Source: Lachnoclostridium sp. An118
Lineage (GTDB): Bacteria; Bacillota; Clostridia; Lachnospirales; Lachnospiraceae
Direction: 5' to 3'
Length of the DNA: 50,930 nt
Assembly: GCF_002160985.1 (NCBI RefSeq)
Contig: NZ_NFLQ01000022.1
Location: 1-50,930 of the forward strand
Shown here in pieces: positions 23,922-31,722 of the stretch. The notes beneath the pieces were generated by a model, which was not told the origin of the DNA, searched no databases, and was given only the letters and a program-made list of their open reading frames with translations. A program made the translations under genes and the position numbers. The stretch's first letter is position 1, and every line of letters begins with the position of its first letter.

Positions 23922-23956
23922 AAAAAAGCACCTCCATAGTGTTAGTATGGAAGTGC
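23922..23956 (-). terminator. Terminator of the sulfhydrylase gene, containing the tepA ribosome site
   Basis: GCACCTCCATA (23928-23938) pairs with TATGGAAGTGC (23946-23956) along eleven pairs including one G-T, followed on the minus strand by six T residues and immediately by the tepA ATG. The descending arm holds GGAGG, the tepA ribosome site. Confidence 0.8.
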
Positions 23957-23973
23957 CTCTGGTTTTTTATGCA

Positions 23974-25254
23974 TTAAATCTGTGCGAGAGCCTGCTCGAT
24001 ATCCGCAATGATGTCATCCGCGTTCTCGATCCCCACACTGAAGCGGATCAGCTCAGGCTGCACGCCGGCCTCCCGAAGCTCTTGGTCGTTCATCTGCCTG
24101 TGGGTGTGGCTTGCCGGGTGAAGGACACAGGTCCTTGCGTCCGCCACATGGGTCACGATGGCCGCCAGCTTCAGATGGTCCATCATCTTCTCCGCCGCGC
24201 TCCTTCCGCCCTTCAGTCCGAACGTGATGACACCGCAGGTGCCGCCGGGCATATATTTCCGGGCCAGCTCATAGTAGGGGTCCCCGTCCAGGGAGGGGCA
24301 GTGTACCCAGTCCACCTTCTCGTGTCCCTGCAGGTAGCGGGCCACCTTCAGGGCGTTCTCGCAGTGTCTGGGCATGCGCAGGTGCAGTGTCTCCAGTCCG
24401 ATGTTCAGGAGGAACGCGTTCTGGGGAGACTGGATGGAGCCCAGGTCCCTCATGAGCTGGGCCGTCGCCTTTGTGATGTAGGCTCCCTTTCCGAATTTCT
24501 GCGTATACACGATGCCGTGGTATGTCTCGTCCGGCGTGGTGAGTCCCGGGAATTTCTCCGCATGGGCCTCCCAGTCAAAGTTTCCGCTGTCAATGATGGC
24601 GCCGCCCACGCAGGAAGCATGTCCGTCCATATACTTTGTGGTAGAGTGTGTCACAATGTCCGCTCCCCACTCAAAGGGCCTGCAATTGATAGGAGTCGCA
24701 AATGTATTGTCCACAATGAGCGGAACTCCGTGGGCGTGGGCCGCCTTTGCGAACTTCTCAATGTCAAGGACAACAAGAGCCGGGTTGGCGATCGTCTCTC
24801 CAAAGACGGCCTTCGTATTATCCTGGAACGCTGCGTTCAGCTCCTCCTCGCTACAGTCCGGGTCCACGAAGGTGGCTTCCACTCCCATCTTCCTGATCGT
24901 GTGGGCGTACAGGTTGTATGTACCTCCGTAGAGGGCGGATGCGCACACGATGTGGTCGCCCTGCTGGGCAATGTTCATGACAGCGTAGAAGCTGGCTGCC
25001 TGTCCGGAGGAGGTCAGCATGCCCGCGTATCCTCCCTCCAGGTCACAGATCTTGGCCGCCACGGCATCGTTGGTTGGGTTCTGGAGGCGTGTGTAGAAAT
25101 AGCCTGATTCCTCCAGGTCAAAAAGCCGCCCCATCTGCTCGCTTGTCTCATATTTGAATGTCGTGCTCTGATAAATGGGAAGAACTCTCGGCTCCCCGTT
25201 CTTCGGTGTGTATCCGGACTGGATACACTTTGTCTCTATCCTGTAATCGCTCAT
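23974..25254 (-). CDS. metY: O-acetylhomoserine sulfhydrylase (homocysteine synthase)
   Basis: The 426-residue PLP enzyme belongs to the Cys/Met metabolism family. Visible are YTRLQNPTNDAVAAKICDLE, MLTSSGQAASFYAVMNIAQQ (partly), PLIVDNTFATP with the PLP-binding Asp, and the Schiff-base Lys in THSTTKYMDGH. It makes homocysteine from O-acetylhomoserine and sulfide, releasing acetate. No SAM riboswitch or T-box precedes it; the short gap to the upstream gene suggests co-transcription. It could also act on O-phosphohomoserine or run as a gamma-lyase. Confidence 0.92.
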   Translation of the reverse strand: MSDYRIETKCIQSGYTPKNGEPRVLPIYQSTTFKYETSEQMGRLFDLEESGYFYTRLQNPTNDAVAAKICDLEGGYAGMLTSSGQAASFYAVMNIAQQGDHIVCASALYGGTYNLYAHTIRKMGVEATFVDPDCSEEELNAAFQDNTKAVFGETIANPALVVLDIEKFAKAAHAHGVPLIVDNTFATPINCRPFEWGADIVTHSTTKYMDGHASCVGGAIIDSGNFDWEAHAEKFPGLTTPDETYHGIVYTQKFGKGAYITKATAQLMRDLGSIQSPQNAFLLNIGLETLHLRMPRHCENALKVARYLQGHEKVDWVHCPSLDGDPYYELARKYMPGGTCGVITFGLKGGRSAAEKMMDHLKLAAIVTHVADARTCVLHPASHTHRQMNDQELREAGVQPELIRFSVGIENADDIIADIEQALAQI

Positions 25255-25276
25255 GTTTCCTTCCTTTCCCGTTCCT

Positions 25277-26041
25277 CTATGAGAACAGATATTTTTTCTC
25301 CAGGTCCTCCACCATGGACGCGTACACCCTTCTGCACTCCTCCAGCCTGTCCGCCTGGATCAGCTCGATGCAGCGCCTCAGATAGGAGCTGTATATGTCG
25401 TCGTATATCCGTGCCGCATCAGCCTGCCTGTTGATGCGGTTAACGATAGTGGGAGCCACATTGTAGTACTCCTCCACGATCCTCTCCCCCTCCTTCGAGG
25501 AAGTCAGGTAATGGTCTCTGTAGTCCCGCAGGAGGTTCAGCTCATAGCAGTCGTCCCCCTGGTCCCTGCTGGCACAGACAGCAGTAGTAATGTAACAGGG
25601 ATGGGACTTAAAGCCGTCTTTCAGGCTCTCAAAATCAGAGCGGCTTATCTTCATTGTCACCGGGGGCTCGTTCCACCTCTCCACCATCCGGTCGATGATC
25701 CTGCTGCAGTACTCATTTTTATCATAGCCCAGCACGGGAATGACAAAGGTCACCATAGCCATATTGTAGTCGATCATCAGTCCCTCTCTCTTGTTTTTGC
25801 TCTTCACGCTCCCCAACTGACTGTGAGCGTAATCCGGGATGGCGCCTGCCAGCGCCTCCACCGCCTGCTCCTCGTCCTCAGCCTGCTTGCAGGCCTCGCT
25901 CAAGGCCGCCACGAGCTCTCTGTTCTTCTCCCAGCATTTCGCAAAGGCATCCGCATAGAGCTTTCTTTTAAAAAACTGGCGGTAGTCCTGCATCTCCACA
26001 AAAAAATCGATCAGCTTCTGCTGTAATGCTTCCAGTTCCAT
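25277..26041 (-). CDS. CFI-box-like protein of unknown function
   Basis: The 254-residue, mostly helical protein contains CYITTAVCAS, then CYELNLLRDYRDHYL, GERIVEEYYNVAPTIVNRIN: this Cys-Tyr-Ile-Thr-Thr-Ala plus RDYRD pattern is the conserved CFI-box-CTERM-like domain, here internal and with a C-terminal extension. There is no signal peptide. The biochemical role is unknown. It lies between yebC and the sulfhydrylase gene with short gaps and is probably part of the same transcript. Confidence 0.72.
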   Translation of the reverse strand: MELEALQQKLIDFFVEMQDYRQFFKRKLYADAFAKCWEKNRELVAALSEACKQAEDEEQAVEALAGAIPDYAHSQLGSVKSKNKREGLMIDYNMAMVTFVIPVLGYDKNEYCSRIIDRMVERWNEPPVTMKISRSDFESLKDGFKSHPCYITTAVCASRDQGDDCYELNLLRDYRDHYLTSSKEGERIVEEYYNVAPTIVNRINRQADAARIYDDIYSSYLRRCIELIQADRLEECRRVYASMVEDLEKKYLFS

Positions 26042-26053
26042 AGTATATCCCGC

Positions 26054-26785
26054 CTACATATCCCAGTTGTGGTAGACATCCTGCACATCGTCATCATCAT
26101 CCAGCAGGTCCAGTGTCTTCTGGATGTTCTGGATGTCCTTCTCGTCAGAGAGCTCCACCCATGTCTGAGGGATCATGGTCACCTCTGCCTGGGCCATAGG
26201 GATTCCCGCCTCCTCCAGGGCGAGGCGCACGCCGCTGAAGTCATCCGGATCCGTGATGATCTCATAGCTGTCCTCCTCCTCGGCGAAGTCCTCGGCGCCC
26301 GCATCCAGAGCCTGCATCATCAGCTCGTCCGGGTCTCCCTCGTACTCTTCTTTTGCCACAAGGATCTGTCCCTTTCTGTCAAACATGAAGGACACGCACC
26401 CCGGGGTCCCCACGTTTCCGCTGCCCTTTGTAAATGCGCTCTTTACGTTGGAGGCGGTACGGTTCTTGTTGTCCGTCAGCGTCTCCACGATGATGGCCGT
26501 GCCGCCGGGGCCGTAGCCCTCGTATGTAATGTGCTCATAGTTGGAAGCGTCCGCGTCTCCTGCCGCCTTCTTTATATTTCTCTCAATGGTGTCGTTGGGC
26601 ATGTTGTTGGCCTTCGCCTTGGCGATCACATCCCGCAGCCTGCTGTTGTTGGCCGGGTCCGCGCTTCCGCCCTCCTTGATGGCAACCACGAGCTCCTTTC
26701 CTATCTTTGTAAATATCTTTCCTTTTGCCGCGTCATTTTTCTCTTTCTTATGTTTGATATTGGCAAACTTTGAATGTCCTGACAT
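26054..26785 (-). CDS. yebC: YebC/PmpR family regulator
   Basis: The 243-residue protein begins [20 protein letters not shown] and has the family's [15 protein letters not shown] and [16 protein letters not shown], ending in the acidic [18 protein letters not shown]. YebC-type proteins bind DNA as regulators, and some members relieve ribosome stalling at proline stretches; the sequence alone does not decide between these. It is full length. The downstream neighbour is 12 bases away. Confidence 0.95.
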   Translation of the reverse strand: MSGHSKFANIKHKKEKNDAAKGKIFTKIGKELVVAIKEGGSADPANNSRLRDVIAKAKANNMPNDTIERNIKKAAGDADASNYEHITYEGYGPGGTAIIVETLTDNKNRTASNVKSAFTKGSGNVGTPGCVSFMFDRKGQILVAKEEYEGDPDELMMQALDAGAEDFAEEEDSYEIITDPDDFSGVRLALEEAGIPMAQAEVTMIPQTWVELSDEKDIQNIQKTLDLLDDDDDVQDVYHNWDM

Positions 26786-26831
26786 TTTTCTCTCTCCTTG
26801 TATCTTCTATATTCACACTTTTTTTATTCTA

Positions 26832-27632
26832 TCACTCCCCGTCTATTTTTTCAATCCTGACTGACTGGATGGCGTTGTTATCAACCTTCAGCACAGTAAA
26901 TCTGTATCCCTCAGACTCCACCACGCAGTGCTCGTCCTCCCCGGGGATCCGGTCAAGCTGCCCGGTCAGGAAGCCGTTTAAGGTCTCGTACTCCTCTGTG
27001 TCCAGAGAAATGCCCAGCAGGTCCTCCAGGTCCTCCAGGTCCGCAAAGCCGCTTGCTGTCACCGAGCCGTCCGCCTGTCTGACAATAGTCTCCTCCTCCT
27101 CGTCGTACTCGTCCAGGATGTTGCCCATGATCTCCTCCAGGATATCCTCCATGGCCACCAGCCCTGATGTCTGGCCGTACTCGTCCAGCACGATGACCAC
27201 ATGCTTCTTTTTCGCCTGCATCTCCTTAAAGAGAGTGTCGATGCTCTTGGACTCCGGTATAAAGGTGACCGGACGTATGTACTCCTTCAGCTCACTGACC
27301 GGCTTATCCCGCAGCTCCTCGTTCATGTAGCAGACCATAGCCTCCCTAAGGTGCATGGTGCCGATGATCTCATCGATATCCTCATGGTAAATGGGGAAGC
27401 GGGAGTGGTTCTCCTCCAGCATGAACTTCAGCGCATCCTCCAGCGTCTCCTCCCCGTCAATGGCCACGATGTCTCTTCTGTGGGTCATGATGTCCCTGGC
27501 ATCCTTGTCCATATACCGGAAAATATTCCGGATGAGCTCCGTGGCCTCCTGGCCAAGCTCAGGCTTTTCCCTCAGGTCCTCATCCTCCTGAAACATCTGC
27601 TTCATCCTCTGAAACAAGCTTCCTTCTTCCAT
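26832..27632 (-). CDS. CorC/HlyC-like CBS-domain protein without membrane domain
   Basis: The 266-residue protein has two CBS domains (RDIMTHRRDIVAIDGEETLE to about residue 110, then PVTFIPESKSIDTLFKEMQ to about 180) and a C-terminal transporter-associated domain (TASGFADLEDLEDLLGI to the end). Most clostridial relatives carry an N-terminal DUF21 membrane domain; this one is soluble, like CorC of enterobacteria. It may bind adenine nucleotides and act with a Mg or Co transporter; corA is encoded at 33676, which is suggestive only. GAGGAGAGATT precedes the ATG. Confidence 0.85.
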   Translation of the reverse strand: MEEGSLFQRMKQMFQEDEDLREKPELGQEATELIRNIFRYMDKDARDIMTHRRDIVAIDGEETLEDALKFMLEENHSRFPIYHEDIDEIIGTMHLREAMVCYMNEELRDKPVSELKEYIRPVTFIPESKSIDTLFKEMQAKKKHVVIVLDEYGQTSGLVAMEDILEEIMGNILDEYDEEEETIVRQADGSVTASGFADLEDLEDLLGISLDTEEYETLNGFLTGQLDRIPGEDEHCVVESEGYRFTVLKVDNNAIQSVRIEKIDGE

Positions 27633-27662
27633 AATCTCTCCTCTATCGCTCCTTTTTCGTGT

Positions 27663-28010
27663 CTATGTATGAAGCTCAAAGCTGATCCTGAGCGCTTCAT
27701 CTACCTTATCCATCAGTTCTCTGTCCAGGTGACAGACCATATCCTTCAGTCTCCGCTTGTCGATAGTGCGGATCTGCTCCAGCAGGATGACCGAGTTCTT
27801 TACGATCCGGTATCTGCGGGCGTCAATCTCCACATGGGTGGGCAGCTTTGCCTTATTCATGCGGGATGTGATAGCCGCACAGATGACTGTGGGGCTGTGT
27901 CTGTTCCCGACATTGTTCTGTATGATCAGCACCGGGCGGACGCCGCCCTGCTCAGACCCCACAACGGGGCTTAAATCTGCATAATATATATCACCGCGTT
28001 TTACCTGCAC
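27663..28010 (-). CDS. MazF/PemK-type endoribonuclease (NdoA-like)
   Basis: The 115-residue protein is a close match to the chromosomal MazF of Bacillota: [20 protein letters not shown] at the start, [28 protein letters not shown] and [13 protein letters not shown]. These toxins cut single-stranded mRNA at short motifs. In bacilli the order is alr, antitoxin endoAI, toxin ndoA. Here only 81 bases separate it from the alr stop, too few for an antitoxin gene. The start is GTG with GGAG 11 bases before it. Confidence 0.9.
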   Translation of the reverse strand: MQVKRGDIYYADLSPVVGSEQGGVRPVLIIQNNVGNRHSPTVICAAITSRMNKAKLPTHVEIDARRYRIVKNSVILLEQIRTIDKRRLKDMVCHLDRELMDKVDEALRISFELHT

Positions 28011-28091
28011 TTTTTGTCACACTCCGATTTACTCAAGATACTGATAGTATTTCCATCTTTCTCGGATGTATTCCAAAACAGTGCGCGGATG

Positions 28092-29261
28092 CTATTCGAA
28101 ATAGTCCATCTGCTCTGCGACCTGACCGCCGCGGATGTATTCCCTGGGCACGCGTTTGTTGATATCACAGACAAACTCGTAATTGAACCGGCCGGACAGG
28201 TTCGCCAGGGTGTCTACTGAAACCACGGCACCGCTCTCCTCCCCTGCCAGGATGATCCGGTCCCCGAACTGTACGTCCTCTATGTCCGTTGCGTCCACCA
28301 TGAACTGGTCCATGCACACACGCCCCAGTATGGGGGCCTTTTTCCCGTGTATCAGCACATACCCTTTGTTTGACAGGCTTCTCGGATAGCCGTCGCCGTA
28401 TCCCACGGGCACTGTGACGATCTTTGTCCTGCGGTCTGTGACATAGGTCCCGCCGTAGCTGACACTGGTCCCCGGCTCCACCCATTTCACGTGGGATACA
28501 TGGCTTATGAGCTCCAGGGCCGGCCTTAAGGGCACAAGGTCCTTCTGCACCTCCCCGGAGGGGTAGAGCCCGTACATGGCAATGCCGGCCCGCACAAGGT
28601 CCATGGCAGCCTCCGGCATATCGATGATGCCGGCGCTGTTGGAGCAGTGACAGAATCTGAAGGTGACGCCCCTGTCCGCGAGCCGGGATCTCATCCACAG
28701 ATATTTTTCCATCTGCCCCCGGGTAAATGATTTATCCGTCTCGTCAGCCTTGGAAAAATGGGTGAACATTCCCTCTGCCTCCACACCGGGAAGCCTGGTG
28801 ATCTGGGCAATAGTGTCCGCATTCGCCTCGTTGATGAGAAACCCAAGCCTGGACATGCCTGTGTCCAGCTTGACGTGGATGTAGGCGGTCTTCCCAAGCC
28901 TCTGAGCCCTCTCGGAAACGTCCTTTGCCATCTCCCGGGTATAACAGGTCATTCGTATCTCCTGCATGATCATATCATCCCTCTGCTCCGGGAACGTGCA
29001 TCCCAGCACAAGGATGGGCTTTCGTATCCCCTTTTTCCTGAGCAGAGCCGCCTCATCGGGAGTGGCGGCGGCGTAGCCCCAGATATAGTCCTTCTCCTCC
29101 ATCACAAGCCTTGCGATCTGGGCTGCCCCGTGACCGTAGCCGTCCATCTTGATGACGCCGATCATCTTCGTGTCAGAGGGGATCCTTCTACGCATCATCT
29201 CCAGATTGTATTCGACTGCATCCAGGTCTATCCTGGCACATATCCTGGTGTACTTCTTCAT
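28092..29261 (-). CDS. alr: Alanine racemase
   Basis: The 389-residue PLP enzyme makes D-alanine for peptidoglycan. Visible are ARIDLDAVEYNLEMMRRRI, the PLP Lys in MIGVIKMDGYGHGA, HVKLDTGMSRLGF, GIAMYGLYPSGE and the catalytic Tyr in TSVSYGGTYVTD. It begins three bases after the nnr stop, so the two genes are one operon. The frame would continue after the TAG stop for 20 coding-like codons (including EYIRERWKYYQYLE) before another stop; this may be chance or the trace of an older C-terminus. Confidence 0.95.
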   Translation of the reverse strand: MKKYTRICARIDLDAVEYNLEMMRRRIPSDTKMIGVIKMDGYGHGAAQIARLVMEEKDYIWGYAAATPDEAALLRKKGIRKPILVLGCTFPEQRDDMIMQEIRMTCYTREMAKDVSERAQRLGKTAYIHVKLDTGMSRLGFLINEANADTIAQITRLPGVEAEGMFTHFSKADETDKSFTRGQMEKYLWMRSRLADRGVTFRFCHCSNSAGIIDMPEAAMDLVRAGIAMYGLYPSGEVQKDLVPLRPALELISHVSHVKWVEPGTSVSYGGTYVTDRRTKIVTVPVGYGDGYPRSLSNKGYVLIHGKKAPILGRVCMDQFMVDATDIEDVQFGDRIILAGEESGAVVSVDTLANLSGRFNYEFVCDINKRVPREYIRGGQVAEQMDYFE

Positions 29262-29264
29262 GCT

Positions 29265-30761
29265 CTATCCCTCCAGTCTTTTCAATACCGCTCCCAACGC
29301 GTCTGTCAGGTCTCTTGCCAGCACACTGTATGCGCCCTTCTCCTCCCGGGCCGCGTCCCCCGCAAGCCCGTGCAGGTAAACGCCCAGCACAGCGCCGTCA
29401 AAGCAGGGCATTCCCTGCGCCAGGAGCCCTGTAATGACTCCCGCCAGCACATCGCCGCTGCCGGCCTTTGCCATGGCCGCGTTCCCTGAGAGATTCACAA
29501 AGGGATGCTCCCCCTGCCTGCACACGCAGGTCCTGGCATCCTTCAGCACGCAGGTGACCCGGTTCTCCCCCGTGAACTGTGACAGGATCTCCATCCTGTC
29601 CCTCTGGAGCTCCTCCACAGTCCGCCGGACGATCCTGGACATCTCCTTCATGTGGGGGGTGAAGACGAAATTTTCATGGGGCAGCCTGTCAAGATAGCGG
29701 CTGTGCTCCGCCAGCAGGTTCAGTCCGTCCGCGTCCACCACACAGGGGACATGCACGTTCTCCAGCGTTGTCTGCAGGATGCGCCTTGACTTGTCACTGG
29801 TCCCCAGGCCGGACCCGATGCTGACCACGTCCGCCCAGTCGAGGAGACGAAGGAGCTCCCGCTCGTCAAAGAAGTCGTAGCAGCGGATGATGGCCTCCGG
29901 CAGCAGGGTCTGCAGGATGGTCCGGTTTTCCTCCGGCGTGTAGATCTGTACAAGCCCCGCCCCTGTCCTGTAGGCAGCCAGGGCAGCCAGGTAAGCGGCT
30001 CCCGCCATTCCCCGGCTCCCCGCAATGATAAGGGCCTTCCCGTAATCCCCCTTGTGGGAGTTGGGGCGTCTTCCGGGGAGCATGCCCCTTGCATCCTTCT
30101 CCTCCAGGGCGTAGGCCACCTCCCTGTCACCTTCCAGCCCCGATACATCCACGCCGATATCCGCGACCACCACCTCTCCGGCGTAATCCCGTCCCGGATA
30201 GAGGACACATCCCAGCTTGGCGCACTGGAAGCTCACTGTCAGGTCCGCTTTAAAAGCACTTGTGGCCACTTCCCCGGTGGTGGTAGAGACGCCTGAGGGC
30301 ACATCCACCGCCAGCTTTACGCCGCCGGACCGGTTCATGGCCTGGATGCAGGCGAGATAGCCTCCCTCCACCCGGCGGCTCAAGCCGGCTCCAAAAACAG
30401 CGTCTATCAGTATACTATATTCTCCTTCTTCAAAAGAGTTTCCCACGACGCCCCCGGCCTCTCTGAAAAGCTCGATCTGGCGCAGCGTCTCCTCTGTGCA
30501 GTGTTCCGGATTGCCCGCCATCACCGCGGTCACGCGGGCCCCCTTCTCAAGCAGCAGCCTTGCGATGGCAAAGCCGTCTCCCCCGTTGTTGCCGGATCCG
30601 CACACCACGCAGACACGGGACAGGTCAAAGCCTCTGTCCAGCACTGTCTCCACAAAGGTGCGGGCCGCCCGCTCCATCAGTATCAGCGACGGGATTTTTT
30701 TCTCCCGTATCGTATAGCTGTCCGCCGCCTTCATCTGTCTTCCATCCGGTAAAAATAGCAT
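29265..30761 (-). CDS. nnr: Bifunctional NAD(P)H-hydrate repair enzyme (epimerase and dehydratase)
   Basis: The protein of about 498 residues fuses an N-terminal NnrE epimerase (residues about 1-215; VVCGSGNNGGDGFAIARLLL) to a C-terminal ADP-dependent NnrD dehydratase (about 225-495; NSHKGDYGKALIIAGSRGMA and KAGSGDVLAGVITGLLAQG). Together they repair damaged NADHX and NADPHX. An upstream start at 30812 is in frame, but the ATG at 30761 has AAGGAAGGTGA and starts the conserved MLFLPDGRQMKAADSYT. It heads the nnr-alr-mazF group. Confidence 0.93.
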   Translation of the reverse strand: MLFLPDGRQMKAADSYTIREKKIPSLILMERAARTFVETVLDRGFDLSRVCVVCGSGNNGGDGFAIARLLLEKGARVTAVMAGNPEHCTEETLRQIELFREAGGVVGNSFEEGEYSILIDAVFGAGLSRRVEGGYLACIQAMNRSGGVKLAVDVPSGVSTTTGEVATSAFKADLTVSFQCAKLGCVLYPGRDYAGEVVVADIGVDVSGLEGDREVAYALEEKDARGMLPGRRPNSHKGDYGKALIIAGSRGMAGAAYLAALAAYRTGAGLVQIYTPEENRTILQTLLPEAIIRCYDFFDERELLRLLDWADVVSIGSGLGTSDKSRRILQTTLENVHVPCVVDADGLNLLAEHSRYLDRLPHENFVFTPHMKEMSRIVRRTVEELQRDRMEILSQFTGENRVTCVLKDARTCVCRQGEHPFVNLSGNAAMAKAGSGDVLAGVITGLLAQGMPCFDGAVLGVYLHGLAGDAAREEKGAYSVLARDLTDALGAVLKRLEG

Positions 30762-30823
30762 AATATCACCTTCCTTCCCCAGGGCGTGAGCAGGACCTGC
30801 CGGTCGCCGCATCGCAGCAACAC

Positions 30824-30872
30824 AAAAGACGTGTAAAGAAGGCCTGCCTTACACACGCCGGCTTTACACGTC
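30824..30872 (-). terminator. Terminator of rex
   Basis: GACGTGTAAAG (30828-30838) and CTTTACACGTC (30862-30872) form a perfect eleven-pair stem with a GC-rich inner loop; TTTTG follows on the minus strand. Confidence 0.75.
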
Positions 30873-30883
30873 ACAAAGTCCTG

Positions 30884-31537
30884 TTACTTCTCTGATTTTT
30901 TCTGTTCCTCATTGTATCGGCTGATATTGTAGGACAGCCGCATCAGGCTCTCTGACAGGTGGACATTTTCAACGATCACATCATCCGGAAGATTAAGATC
31001 CGTATGCGCAAAGTTCCATATTGCCTTCACTCCGTACGCCACCAGCTGGTTGGCAACCTCAATCGCCTTTGTCTTCGGGATTGTCAGAATACCGATCTCT
31101 ATGTCATTGTTCTTAACAAAGTCCTCCAGCTCGTCCATCATATGGATGGGAACGCCCCGGATCGTCATTCCTTTTAATGTGGGATTGACATCAAAGATTC
31201 CTTTGAGTACAAATCCCCGCTTTTCAAACGCCGCGTAATTCGCCAATGCGTGTCCGAGATTACCGGCCCCGATGATGATCATGTCATGGTCCTCTTCAAG
31301 GCCAAGTATCTTTCCTATCTCCGTATAGAGATATTTTACATTATATCCATACCCCTGCTGGCCGAAGCCGCCGAAGTTGTTCAGGTCCTGCCGTATCTGG
31401 GATGCTGTCACATGCATTTTTTTGCTGAGATCGTTGGAGGAAATGCGCTCCACACCATTTTCCAGCAGCTCTCCTAAATAGCGGTAATATCTGGGAAGTC
31501 TACGTATGACTGCCTGCGAAATTTCTCTGCCTTCCAC
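30884..31537 (-). CDS. rex: Redox-sensing transcriptional repressor Rex
   Basis: The protein of about 217 residues has an N-terminal winged helix (AVIRRLPRYYRYLGELLENG and SQIRQDLNNFGGFGQQGYGY), a Rossmann domain (DMIIIGAGNLGHALANYAAF) and a C-terminal swapped helix. Rex senses the NADH/NAD ratio and represses fermentation genes. A GTG at 31537 preceded by AAGGTGG is preferred to the ATG at 31588, which lies inside the promoter. It is divergent from the ABC-F gene. Plausible targets in this window are nfnAB and the alcohol dehydrogenase; no clear Rex operator was found by eye. Confidence 0.94.
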   Translation of the reverse strand: MEGREISQAVIRRLPRYYRYLGELLENGVERISSNDLSKKMHVTASQIRQDLNNFGGFGQQGYGYNVKYLYTEIGKILGLEEDHDMIIIGAGNLGHALANYAAFEKRGFVLKGIFDVNPTLKGMTIRGVPIHMMDELEDFVKNNDIEIGILTIPKTKAIEVANQLVAYGVKAIWNFAHTDLNLPDDVIVENVHLSESLMRLSYNISRYNEEQKKSEK

Positions 31538-31570
31538 TTTATCCACCTTCCATTTCAGTTTCTCAGATTT

Positions 31571-31599
31571 ATTATATAGAATTGTCACAGCAAAGTCAA
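31571..31599 (-). promoter_or_regulatory. Predicted promoter of rex
   Basis: TTGACT (31594-31599), 17 bases, TATAAT (31571-31576), about 35 bases before the GTG start. Confidence 0.7.
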
Positions 31600-31650
31600 T
31601 TTATTGTTCTCAAAAGTTCCTCAAATCGACCCGGGCGGCCTTTCTGGAAA

Positions 31651-31679
31651 TTGACATGCCGCAGGTTCCCCGATATAAT
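31651..31679 (+). promoter_or_regulatory. Predicted promoter of the ABC-F gene
   Basis: TTGACA (31651-31656), 17 bases, TATAAT (31674-31679). This is a full consensus sigma-A promoter, the only strong plus-strand one seen. Confidence 0.8.
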
Positions 31680-31722
31680 AGTTAAGGCTGTAAAATGCAC
31701 GGTTTTGCGCAGGAGGTACAAC

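Noticed and set aside
25255-25276. SAM riboswitch or T-box before the homocysteine synthase gene
   Set aside because: Only 22 bases separate it from the upstream gene, far too few for either RNA element.
31540-31650. Rex-binding operator in the rex/ABC-F intergenic region
   Set aside because: Only a half-site-like TGTGACAA is visible; no TTGTGA-N6-TCACAA type palindrome could be found by eye.
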